The position numbers and the translations under genes are program-made. Positions 44,419 to 51,640 of a stretch of 64,000 bases of DNA are shown in pieces. Below the pieces are notes generated by a model. It saw only the letters and a list, made by a program, of their open reading frames with translations, ran no database searches and was not told the origin of the DNA. Location of the stretch: positions 434,001 to 498,000 of the forward strand of contig NZ_FTOA01000002.1 in the NCBI RefSeq assembly GCF_900156605.1, written 5' to 3'. How positions within the stretch are numbered: position 1 is the stretch's first letter; each line of letters begins with the position of its first letter. The stretch comes from Insolitispirillum peregrinum. Its GTDB lineage: Bacteria > Pseudomonadota > Alphaproteobacteria > Rhodospirillales > Rhodospirillaceae.

Positions 44419-44815
44419 GCCCGTTGTCCCCTTGATTGCGGAGAGGGGTGGAAGACGTATGTCTTCCCCCTACTTTAGGGTAGTCCTTTTCCCCTTCTGG
44501 ATGAACGGTGCAGAGGAATAGGTTGTGTATTCATATGTATTCTAGACTGTCGCAAAAACAAGGGGACTGGGGCGGAGTCGCAGCTCGATGGGGAAAATTG
44601 TATTTTGATATCAATGTATTATATTCTATCATGCATCAGCGGTAGCACCGCCTGGAGTGATGCCCCACGCTCTTTTTGCCCCCCTGTCATGTACAGTACT
44701 CACGGTCCATGCAAATGACTATCCGCCGTCCGGGCCCTCATAAAACGGGGTCCGGGGCCTTTCGGCCCCGGCGAGGTGTGGAGCAGCGCTCCACATCCTT
44801 GTTCCCTTTCCTGCT
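44419..44815. other. 397-base gap between the protease-like gene and the TonB receptor
   Basis: No gene is visible. GGAAGAC-gtat-GTCTTCC (44450-44467) is a perfect hairpin 32 bases upstream of the protease-like start. The middle (44580-44640) is notably AT-rich and could hold its promoter. The right end carries a 3'-end element that belongs to the TonB receptor. Confidence 0.6.
44747..44794 (-). repeat. 3'-end palindromic element behind the TonB receptor
   Basis: On the minus strand: GTGGAGC-gct-GCTCCAC (44794-44778), then CCGGGGCCG and AGGCCCCGG (44771-44752), then ACCCCG. It starts 22 bases after the receptor's stop, the same orientation relative to the gene as all other copies. Confidence 0.75.
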
Positions 44816-46960
44816 TTAGAACCGAATCTTCCCCCCGACCGAGAACGACTGTCCGGCCTCGTTGACCTGCACCATCGTCGGGTCAACGCTGTTGGACCGG
44901 TTCAGGTGACTGGCATAGGTGTGGTCAAACAGGTTGCTGACCCCGGCGCGCAGTTCCACGGCGTCGGTGGGGGACCAGGTGGCAAACAGGTCGATCACCC
45001 CGTAGCCTGAAGTTTTCTGGACGTCCAGCCCCGACCCGTTGGCGGTGCTGGTATCGACGCGGGTCTGGGTGGTGGCCCAGCGCAGGCGCGGCCCAAAGGT
45101 GACATCGCCCATCGTATAGGCGGCCTCGACGGTCCCTTGCAGCGGGGGAATCTGGTACAGCGGGCGGTCGTCGCTGGTGTTGTCGCCGTAGGTATAGGTG
45201 ATGGTGGCGTTGAGCTTCAGAGCGGAGGTCGCCTGCCAGCTTCCGGACAGATCGACCCCGGCCAGCCGGGCATCAACGTTGCGGAAAATTGACGCACCGT
45301 TGGACATCAGCACGCCGCTTTGACCTCGGGCAGTGTCGCGGGTGATAAAGTCTTCCACCTGATCGTACCACACGCCGCCGGTCACGCCCCAGTCGCTGCG
45401 CTTGGCGCTGAGGCCGGTTTCGACCTGATAATGCTTTTCCGGCTTCAGGGTCGGGTTGCCGACCCAACTGTTTGCCCCGCTGGAACGGGCAATGCCGCGC
45501 TCGGTGGCATCGGCGGTGCGTACTGCCCGGCTGGCGCTGGCCCAGCCGGACAGCGGGCCGAAGTCGTGTTCAAGCCGCAACAGGCCGCTGAGATTGTATT
45601 CTTCCTGCGTCACGTCATCGCTGCCGTAGTACTGCCGGTACAACACCCGCGCGCTGGAGGTGCCGTTCTGCGGCGTGGCATCGGCATTGCGGGCATCGGC
45701 TTCGACCCGGTCCAGCCGTGCCCCGGCGGTCAGGACGGTGGCGCTGCCCACCGGGGCTTTGGCTTCGGCGAACAGGCCGGTGTCCGAAATCTGCATGTCC
45801 GGCCAGGTGTAGCCGCTGATGGTGGTCGGATCGAGACCCGCCGCCATGCCGGTGCGGGATTGGGCATCGCGGGTGTTGGTACGGTGATCCATGCCGGTGG
45901 TCAGGGTAATGCCGCTGAACTGCCAGTCCGCCGACGCCGTGCCACCATAGGTGTTGGAGGTCGAGTTGGTGACCATTTTCATGCCGGTGGCGGTGCGCAG
46001 GCTGTAGTTGTCCATGATGTGGTCAACCTGCGACTGATAGGCGGAAAAGCTCAGGCTGTGCAGCGGACCGGCATCCTGAAACTGATGGTCGCCCTTCACA
46101 CGATAGGTGGTGTTGCCGTCAAACACGCCATCCATCCCGGCCCCGGCGAACAGCACATCGGTGCTTTCCATCCGCTCGGCCCCGACCGATAGATGGGTGT
46201 TTTCACTGATGTTCCAGCCTGCTTCGAGGCCGCCGCTTTCGCTTTTGAAGCCCGAACGGACGAGGGTTCCCTTGCCGTCCTTGTAGGAGTCGGCCCGCCC
46301 GGAATCGGCAAAGCCGCGCAGATAGCCTTCCTTGATCCCGGCGCTGGCATTGACCGAGCCTGTGCGCAGGTTGCCGTTCGTTTCGATACCGGCATCAATG
46401 CTGCCGGTGGCCCCCAGCGTGTCAAAGGTCGGGCGCTGGCGATCCACGATCACCGACCCACCGGGAGCCGGAGCGCCATTGGTGACGGTCTGATAGCCGC
46501 GCTGCACGGTCAGGGTGTCAATGCTGGCCTCAGAGATCATCGAGGTCGGCGGGTCCATGCGATTCGGGCAGCCGCCAAAGGCATAGGCGCCATCATTGAT
46601 CACCGCCAGCCGATCCTGTGACTGGCCGCGAATCACGATGTCGCTGGCGTGTTGCCCCATCTTGCCGCTGGAAATGCCTTGCAGGTCACTCAGCAAGGCC
46701 CCGAGGTCGGCGGATGGGCGCAGGGTGCCGGTCTGATCTGGTGTCAGGACCGTGGTCGAGGGCGTTTCCGCATCAAGGGTGGTGTCAACGGCCAGCTCGG
46801 GCAGGGTGGCGTCGGGGGCGACTTTGGTTTCAGAGGCTGCCGGGGTGGTCTCGTCGGCGGCGTGGACGGCGGAGAGGGTCAGGGCAAGGACAAGGGAGGC
46901 AGACGACAGGGCGCTGCCAGAGCGCAGCAGCGCCCGGCGGACAGAAAACAGATCCGACAT
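44816..46960 (-). CDS. oprC: TonB-dependent copper receptor (OprC/NosA type)
   Basis: The 714-residue outer-membrane receptor has a signal region (SGSALSSASLVLALTLSAVH then AADE), a plug domain with SDIVIRGQSQDRLAVINDGA and the GGCPNRMDPPTSMI signature diagnostic of OprC/NosA copper receptors, and a 22-strand-type barrel ending in a C-terminal Phe (FSVGGKIRF). It imports copper or a copper complex using TonB energy. I used the ATG at 46960 with GGAG seven bases upstream; 47032 would add 24 residues. The neighbouring DUF2946 gene, 176 bases upstream on the same strand, is a frequent partner of copper receptors. Confidence 0.88.
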   Translation of the reverse strand: MSDLFSVRRALLRSGSALSSASLVLALTLSAVHAADETTPAASETKVAPDATLPELAVDTTLDAETPSTTVLTPDQTGTLRPSADLGALLSDLQGISSGKMGQHASDIVIRGQSQDRLAVINDGAYAFGGCPNRMDPPTSMISEASIDTLTVQRGYQTVTNGAPAPGGSVIVDRQRPTFDTLGATGSIDAGIETNGNLRTGSVNASAGIKEGYLRGFADSGRADSYKDGKGTLVRSGFKSESGGLEAGWNISENTHLSVGAERMESTDVLFAGAGMDGVFDGNTTYRVKGDHQFQDAGPLHSLSFSAYQSQVDHIMDNYSLRTATGMKMVTNSTSNTYGGTASADWQFSGITLTTGMDHRTNTRDAQSRTGMAAGLDPTTISGYTWPDMQISDTGLFAEAKAPVGSATVLTAGARLDRVEADARNADATPQNGTSSARVLYRQYYGSDDVTQEEYNLSGLLRLEHDFGPLSGWASASRAVRTADATERGIARSSGANSWVGNPTLKPEKHYQVETGLSAKRSDWGVTGGVWYDQVEDFITRDTARGQSGVLMSNGASIFRNVDARLAGVDLSGSWQATSALKLNATITYTYGDNTSDDRPLYQIPPLQGTVEAAYTMGDVTFGPRLRWATTQTRVDTSTANGSGLDVQKTSGYGVIDLFATWSPTDAVELRAGVSNLFDHTYASHLNRSNSVDPTMVQVNEAGQSFSVGGKIRF

Positions 46961-47056
46961 GGAAAAGCTCCGTGGGAAATCGGAATAAGCCAGAAGGCTC
47001 CGCCAGACCCGCGTGCGGTAAACCTGACGCACGCTGGTCCAGGTTTTTGTTTTGTC

Positions 47057-47103
47057 GCAGTGATTTTGCGCAAAACCGGAACCACTTTTGCGCCCACTGC
47101 TCT
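47057..47103. repeat. dispersed repeat between oprC and the DUF2946 gene
   Basis: GCAGTGATTTTGCG, then CAAAACCGGAACCACTTTTG, then CGCCCACTGCTCT; a diverged copy of 42637-42687. Repeats of this GCAGT...CCGG...CACTTTTGCGC...TGCTCT style are widespread in alphaproteobacteria as far as I recall. Confidence 0.5.
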
Positions 47104-47136
47104 GGCAGGGCAGGCAGAGACGCAGACGGGATGGGC

Positions 47137-47583
47137 TTATCCGGCAGACGGAGGATCGCGCGGGCGGGAGACGCTGCGTTCAGGCGATGCGGTGGCGGGC
47201 GGATGCTGATGATCGGGCCGCAATACCGGGACGATCAGCACCGGGGCCAGATCGGGCAGGCTCCACAGGGCGGCGAGGACGGGGGCTGGCAAGGCTCCGC
47301 TGGTGGCATTGTTCAGTGGCAGGCACAGCGGGCACGATCCCTCGCGGGTACTGTCCTGTTGCTGATCGGGGGTGCCGTCGTCATTGAGGGTAATCACCCG
47401 CAGGCCGCTGGGAGTACAGATGACGATCTGCTCACCTTTGGCGACCGAAGCCAGCGCCGGGCGGGGGGCAACCACGGCGACCGAAACGGCATTCAGCAGC
47501 AGCAACAGCAAGCCGGCCCACGCGGCAATACGCCGCCGCAGGAGAAATGTCGATGGTGCGTGCTGAGGCTTGCCCCGCGTCAT
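47137..47583 (-). CDS. DUF2946-type periplasmic protein
   Basis: The 148-residue product has a basic start followed by a hydrophobic segment (AAWAGLLLLLLNAVSVAVVA), then VICTPSGLRVITLNDDG and the Cys pair CPLCLP, ending in a Pro/His-rich tail. This matches the DUF2946 pattern, in which paired cysteines and His suggest metal handling; these genes often accompany copper TonB receptors. It is upstream of oprC on the same strand, separated by a dispersed repeat. Function is inferred from context. No good ribosome-binding site precedes the ATG. Confidence 0.7.
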   Translation of the reverse strand: MTRGKPQHAPSTFLLRRRIAAWAGLLLLLLNAVSVAVVAPRPALASVAKGEQIVICTPSGLRVITLNDDGTPDQQQDSTREGSCPLCLPLNNATSGALPAPVLAALWSLPDLAPVLIVPVLRPDHQHPPATASPERSVSRPRDPPSAG

Positions 47584-47667
47584 CGCTGTGCTGTCCGTCC
47601 CCGCAAGTCTTGCTTCAGCGTTTGTTCATAAACGGATCGGCGGTCGAGGGAAAGACCATTCTCTGTC

Positions 47668-48957
47668 TCAGGGGATAATCAGCACCGCGCGGAAATCGTT
47701 GACGTTGGTGCGGGTGGGGCCGGTGATGATCAGATCGTCGAGGGCGCGGAAAAAGCCATAGCTGTTGTTGTCGGCAAGATGGGCCGAGGCCGACAGCCCC
47801 AAAGCATGCGCCCGCCGCAGGGAGTCTGGCCGCAACAGGGCACCGGCGTTGTCTTCGGTGCCGTCAAGGCCGTCGGTGTCCGCTGCCAGCGCCCACACCG
47901 CCTTGTGAACCTCGGCTGGCTGGCTTTTCAGGGCCGCTGCCAGCCCCAGCAGGAATTCCAGATTGCGCCCCCCTCGTCCGTTGCCGGTAACGGTGACGGT
48001 CGTTTCGCCCCCAGACAGCAGGACGCAAGGCGGGGCAATTGGCTGGTTGTGCAGCACCACCTGCCGGGTCATGCCGATGTGCACCAGCGCCACGTCGCGG
48101 GCTTCGCCTTCGATGGCATTGCCGAGAATCAGCGGGGTGACTCCGGCCCGCCGCGCCACTTCGGCGGCGGCATCAAGGGCGTTCTGCGGTGTGGCGGCCA
48201 TCAGGGCCTGGGTGCGGGCAAACAACGGGTCGTTGGGTTTCGGGCTTTCTTCGGCGGCTTCGGTCAGGTGCTGGCGTACTGCGGGCGGCAGGGGAACGGC
48301 ATATTTGCGCACCACCTCCCACGCATCGGCAAAGGTGGTGGGGTCGGGAACCGTCGGGCCGGAGCCGATCACCGACGGGTCATCGCCCGGCACATCGGAA
48401 ATCATCAGTGTTACCACCCGCGCCGGGGCTGCCGCCATTGCCAGCCGTCCGCCCTTGATGGCCGACAGGTGTTTGCGGACGCAGTTGATTTCATTGATCG
48501 TTGCACCACAGCGTAGCAGGTCGCGGGTGACGGCCTGCTTGTCGGCCAGCGTCAACCCGCTGGCCGGGGCGGCCATCAGGGCCGATCCGCCGCCCGACAT
48601 CAGGCACAGCAACAGGTCGTCAGCGGTCAGGCTGCGGGCCAGATCGAGAATCCGGCGGGCGGCGTGCTGGCTGGCCTGATCGGGGGCTGGATGTCCGGCT
48701 TCGATCACCTCAATCTGGCGGGTGGGGCAGCCATGACCATAGCCGGTTACCACCAGCCCGGACAACGGACCATCCCATGCCTGCTCGACCGTCGCCGCCA
48801 TTGCTGCCGCTGCCTTGCCCGCGCCGACCACCACCGTGCGCCCCTTTGGTTTGGCGGGCAACAGGTCGGTCATCCACGGACCGGGAGCGATGGCGGCAAG
48901 GGCGGCGTCAAACATGGCGCGCAGCAGGCTTTCCGGGGACGGTACTGGGTTGGGCAT
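47668..48957 (-). CDS. glycerate 2-kinase, TtuD/DUF4147 type
   Basis: The 429-residue protein matches the GckA/TtuD family: VVVGAGKAAAAMAATVEQAW, GLVVTGYGHG, EAGHPAPDQAS, LLLCLMSGGGSALMAAPA, INCVRKHLSAIKGGRLA, ISDVPGDDPSVIGSGPTVPD and GGETTVTVTGNGRGGRNLEF. It phosphorylates D-glycerate to 2-phosphoglycerate; older annotations call it hydroxypyruvate reductase. GGAGG lies five bases before the ATG at 48957; longer in-frame starts up to 49014 are possible. It is transcribed leftwards toward the DUF2946 gene and diverges from the VHL-domain gene. Confidence 0.9.
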   Translation of the reverse strand: MPNPVPSPESLLRAMFDAALAAIAPGPWMTDLLPAKPKGRTVVVGAGKAAAAMAATVEQAWDGPLSGLVVTGYGHGCPTRQIEVIEAGHPAPDQASQHAARRILDLARSLTADDLLLCLMSGGGSALMAAPASGLTLADKQAVTRDLLRCGATINEINCVRKHLSAIKGGRLAMAAAPARVVTLMISDVPGDDPSVIGSGPTVPDPTTFADAWEVVRKYAVPLPPAVRQHLTEAAEESPKPNDPLFARTQALMAATPQNALDAAAEVARRAGVTPLILGNAIEGEARDVALVHIGMTRQVVLHNQPIAPPCVLLSGGETTVTVTGNGRGGRNLEFLLGLAAALKSQPAEVHKAVWALAADTDGLDGTEDNAGALLRPDSLRRAHALGLSASAHLADNNSYGFFRALDDLIITGPTRTNVNDFRAVLIIP

Positions 48958-49095
48958 CGGACCTCCAGAAGGCAGGGAAGGGGGCGAAAACGAGTCCATA
49001 CCAAACGATAGCATAACCCGTCGGGTAACAGAGGGGGATCACCGGAGAGGGGGGTGTGGTATTTATGTGTATCACGTCAAGAAAAGGGGGACAGG

Positions 49096-50124
49096 ATGGT
49101 GTGGCTAAGGGCTGTTATTCTGCTGGTCGGGCTGGTGATCTGCGGGCCGGTATGGGCCGAGCGCTCCCCGGCGTCATCGGTGGCGGTGACGGTGGAGTTC
49201 GAGAACCCGACGGCGGACCCGGTGGCGCTGCTGTGGGTCGATTTCAACGGCAAGGAAGTGCAATACGCCACCCTTGCCGCTGGTCAGCGCCAGACGCTGA
49301 AAAGCTACGCCGGTCATGTCTGGCATCTGCGTTCCGTCCGCGATGGCACCCTGCTGCGGACCTATGTGGTGGATGAGGATCAATCCGGCCCGGTCACGGT
49401 GGCGGGAAAAACCGTGCGTCCGGCCCCAACCCCAACCCCTGTGCAGCAGTCGTCTTCCCCACGACGCCATCCGCCGTTCAGCGGACAGGTGTTCGTTGCC
49501 AGCGGTGTCCTGACCGAAGACGATCCCAGCGCCCTGCAAGGGCTGTCCTACAGTGGTCGTGAAGAGCGCACGGTCTTTGACCGTCGCACCGGTCGTTCGG
49601 ATCGGCTGCTGATGCAGGTGTTCCGCGCCGAGTTCCGCGACAGCGGGCCGGTGGATGTGCAGGTCAATTCCGAATTTCCGCCGTCCGAGGCCCGTGCACA
49701 GGCCGAGCACTATGCGCGGGTGGTTGGCCAGTTGCCTGCCCTGTTGCGGCGGGACCTGACTTCACTGACCATTCACCGGGGCAACGAGCTGTTCGGCGGC
49801 GGCAGTCACAACATCCTGATCCATACCGAACAGGGCGAGGACTATCAGCGGCGCGGGGTGCTGGAGGAAGCCATGTGCCACGAGGCCGCCCATACCTCGC
49901 TGGATTCCCACATCTATCCGCTCCCGGCCTGGCGGGCGGCGCAACAGGCCGACCCGACCGCCATCTCGGACTATGCCGCCGAACATCCCGATCGCGAGGA
50001 TGTGGCCGAGAGCTTCTGCCTCTATTACGGCCTGCGCTTTCACCCGGAACGGCTGGATGTCGACGTGCGGGAATCGATCGAAGCGGCGATTCCCAACCGT
50101 ATCCGGGTGTTTGATGGTCTGTAA
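49096..50124 (+). CDS. secreted protein with von Hippel-Lindau beta domain and zinc-peptidase motif
   Basis: The 342-residue product has a Sec signal peptide (cleavage after Ala21, PVWA-E). Residues 29-95 match the VHL beta domain: VEFENPTADPVALLWVDFNG, TLAAGQRQTLKSYAGHVWHL. The residues corresponding to human Trp88, Tyr98, Ser111, His115 and Trp117, which bind hydroxyproline, are Trp47, Tyr57, Ser70, His74 and Trp76 with identical spacing. A Pro/Thr/Ser linker (about 107-128) joins a C-terminal part with HEAAH at 262-266; His272 (metzincin spacing) or Glu305 in EDVAESF (gluzincin style) could be the third zinc ligand. An AAAAGGGGGA precedes the ATG. It stands alone between glycerate kinase and repeats. 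A periplasmic or secreted peptidase that binds hydroxylated proteins is an inference. Confidence 0.82.
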   Translation: MVWLRAVILLVGLVICGPVWAERSPASSVAVTVEFENPTADPVALLWVDFNGKEVQYATLAAGQRQTLKSYAGHVWHLRSVRDGTLLRTYVVDEDQSGPVTVAGKTVRPAPTPTPVQQSSSPRRHPPFSGQVFVASGVLTEDDPSALQGLSYSGREERTVFDRRTGRSDRLLMQVFRAEFRDSGPVDVQVNSEFPPSEARAQAEHYARVVGQLPALLRRDLTSLTIHRGNELFGGGSHNILIHTEQGEDYQRRGVLEEAMCHEAAHTSLDSHIYPLPAWRAAQQADPTAISDYAAEHPDREDVAESFCLYYGLRFHPERLDVDVRESIEAAIPNRIRVFDGL

Positions 50125-50183
50125 TCAGGGCTGTGAGCCTTAAACATGAACCCACGGGCCACGACAAACAGAAAACAGGGTCA

Positions 50184-50290
50184 TGGAGCGCTGCTCCAAA
50201 CCTCGCTGGGACCAGTCGGCCCCAGACCCCATTCCTTTGATCATAAAAGAAAAATGGGGGTTTGGGGCCTCAGGCCCCGAGCAGGTTCGG
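50184..50290 (+). repeat. 3'-end palindromic element behind the VHL-domain gene
   Basis: TGGAGC-gct-GCTCCA (50184-50198), a decayed second hairpin (CTGGG...CCCAG), CCCCATT...AATGGGG around the same T/A-rich centre as the htpG copy, and GGGGCctcaGGCCCC. It starts 60 bases after the stop. Confidence 0.7.
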
Positions 50291-50304
50291 GCGGCAGACC
50301 GCTC

Positions 50305-50402
50305 TTTAGAGCATTTTCAAGTTGACCGTCTCCGGTCAACGGCCCGGAAAATGCGGCACTCAAAGGGAAGAGCGTTTTCGCTCGGTGTGAAAACGCTCTA
50401 AA
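50305..50402. repeat. 98-base inverted-repeat element (MITE-like) with two internal hairpins
   Basis: The ends TTTAGAGCATTTTC and GAAAACGCTCTAAA are inverted with one mismatch. Inside are GTTGACCG-tctc-CGGTCAAC (50321-50340) and AGAGCGTTTTC...GAAAACGCTCT (50369-50399). No coding frame. Confidence 0.55.
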
Positions 50403-50447
50403 CCCTCCTGTCGTGTTCTGTGAGCGTCAGATTGAACGCTCACAGAT

Positions 50448-51290
50448 CTAGGTGTCGGGCGTCTGACTGGCCAGCCAGCTGTGCAACAGGCGGGGCTGGT
50501 TGGCGAGTTGGCGCTCGATTTTGTCGATGGCGGCGCGCATGGCGGGCAGATAGCGTTCGACTGCCTCGGGGATGCTCATTGCCTGCCTGATGAACACCAC
50601 ATTGATCGATGCCAGAATGGTGTTCTGGTGGCGGACCGGCAGGGCCAGCGCCGAGATTTTCAGTTGTTCGGTCCATTCGCCGTCATTGCTGGCATAGCCC
50701 TGTCGCTGCACCCGTTCCAGCATGGCGTCGATGGCCGGGCGCTGGCTGCGCACAAAGGATGCCTGCGGGCCGCTGCCACCGGCGATCAGCGCGAGAATCT
50801 GTTGCCGTTCGTCCTCGCTGCATCCGGCCAGATAGGCCCGCCCGGCGGCGGTGAACAGCACCGGCATCCGCTGGCGGATCATGGCGCGGTGAAAGGACAG
50901 CGGGCTGAACCGGTGGGTGGTCTCGCGCACCAGCATGGTGTCACCATCAATGGTACACAGGTCCGACGGCCACACCAGTTGCTGCAACAGCTCGCCCAGC
51001 ACCGGCGCGGCCAGTTCGGAAATCCACTCATCATCGGTAAAGCCGTCGCTCAGCTGACGGACTTTCTGGTTCAGGCGGTAACTGTCGTCGGACCGGCTGC
51101 GGCGGACATAGCCCTCGGCCTGCAGGGTTTCCAGCAGGCGCCGGACGGTGGTCCGGTGCAAGCCGGTGGCGGTGCTGAGTTCGGCAATGGTGGCACAGCC
51201 GTTCGCCGTCCGGTTGATCGCTTGCAGCAGGCCAAGACCCCGGCTGAGGCCCTGAACGAAACGGTACGGGCTGTCGCGGTGCTCGGGCAT
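50448..51290 (-). CDS. mhpR: IclR-family transcriptional regulator MhpR
   Basis: The 280-residue protein has an N-terminal winged helix (GLSRGLGLLQAINR, GLHRTTVRRLLETLQAEGYV followed by RRSRSDDSYRLNQKVRQLS) and an IclR ligand-binding domain. Many stretches agree with E. coli MhpR as I remember it, including WISELAAPVLGELLQQLVWP and MLVRETTHRFSPLSFHRAM. MhpR activates the mhp operon with 3-(3-hydroxyphenyl)propionate-type inducers. GAGGAGG lies seven bases before the ATG. It diverges from mhpB across a 350-base region with a matching palindrome. Confidence 0.88.
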   Translation of the reverse strand: MPEHRDSPYRFVQGLSRGLGLLQAINRTANGCATIAELSTATGLHRTTVRRLLETLQAEGYVRRSRSDDSYRLNQKVRQLSDGFTDDEWISELAAPVLGELLQQLVWPSDLCTIDGDTMLVRETTHRFSPLSFHRAMIRQRMPVLFTAAGRAYLAGCSEDERQQILALIAGGSGPQASFVRSQRPAIDAMLERVQRQGYASNDGEWTEQLKISALALPVRHQNTILASINVVFIRQAMSIPEAVERYLPAMRAAIDKIERQLANQPRLLHSWLASQTPDT

Positions 51291-51340
51291 GGTCAGGCCT
51301 CCTCGAAACCTTTTTATAACGCTACGGCATTGTACTTTAA

Positions 51341-51387
51341 GCAAATACGTCGTCGCAGATGAGATCATCTGCTCGGGATTTGCTCTA
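51341..51387. repeat. 45-base hairpin repeat, copy 2
   Basis: GCAAATACGTCGTC, GCAGATG-agat-CATCTGC, TCGGGATTTGCTCTA. It differs from the copy at 42743 mainly in the loop and at the left arm, where GCAAAT pairs with ATTTGC. It lies three bases from the operator-like palindrome. Confidence 0.7.
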
Positions 51388-51389
51388 CC

Positions 51390-51404
51390 GTGCACAATGT
51401 GCAC
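51390..51404. promoter_or_regulatory. probable MhpR operator
   Basis: GTGCACA-A-TGTGCAC is a perfect 7-1-7 palindrome, also readable as GTGCAC-N3-GTGCAC. I recall the E. coli MhpR operator as GGTGCACCTGGTGCACA, which has the same two GTGCAC boxes and 3-base spacing. If TAAGAT at 51444 is the -10 box, the centre lies near -59, the place expected for an activator. Confidence 0.65.
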
Positions 51405-51469
51405 AGTTTGGAAAATAGAGTTCTGCCTGTTTCGCTTTTTCCCTAAGATACATTCACCAACAAGGAAAA

Positions 51470-51517
51470 ATGAATAAACAGGGAAGAAACAAACAATGTC
51501 CAACACCTCTGCCATAA
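51470..51517 (+). CDS. possible 15-codon leader ORF before mhpB
   Basis: AAGGA stands four to five bases before an ATG that opens MNKQGRNKQCPTPLP and a stop. It lies in the mhpB leader. There is no conservation evidence, so it may be chance; it is listed because the ribosome-binding site is good. Confidence 0.2.
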   Translation: MNKQGRNKQCPTPLP

Positions 51518-51640
51518 GACCCGGAATGCCGGGCCGGTAAACAAAATTCTCCTGACACTGCGGTTTTTCTGAAACGAAGGCAGCATTCCCGCGCCCTTCG
51601 CACGGGATGACTTTGCCTGAAACCTGTCCAGGATTCTTTC

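Larger units (their letters stand above)
50125..50447. other. repeat-filled gap between the VHL-domain gene and mhpR
   Basis: No gene is visible. It holds a 3'-end element (50184-50290) behind the VHL-domain gene and an inverted-repeat element (50305-50402) that also serves as a hairpin beyond the mhpR stop. Confidence 0.7.
51291..51640. other. divergent control region between mhpR and mhpB
   Basis: 350 bases with no substantial gene. It holds hairpin repeat copy 2 (51341-51387), the operator-like palindrome (51390-51404), a possible -10 box TAAGAT at 51444-51449 reading toward mhpB, and a tiny frame at 51470-51517. Confidence 0.7.

Noticed and set aside
47668-48957. Annotation as hydroxypyruvate reductase
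   Set aside because: The protein has the DUF4147/glycerate kinase pattern and no Rossmann dehydrogenase motif; the reductase name is a legacy label for TtuD.
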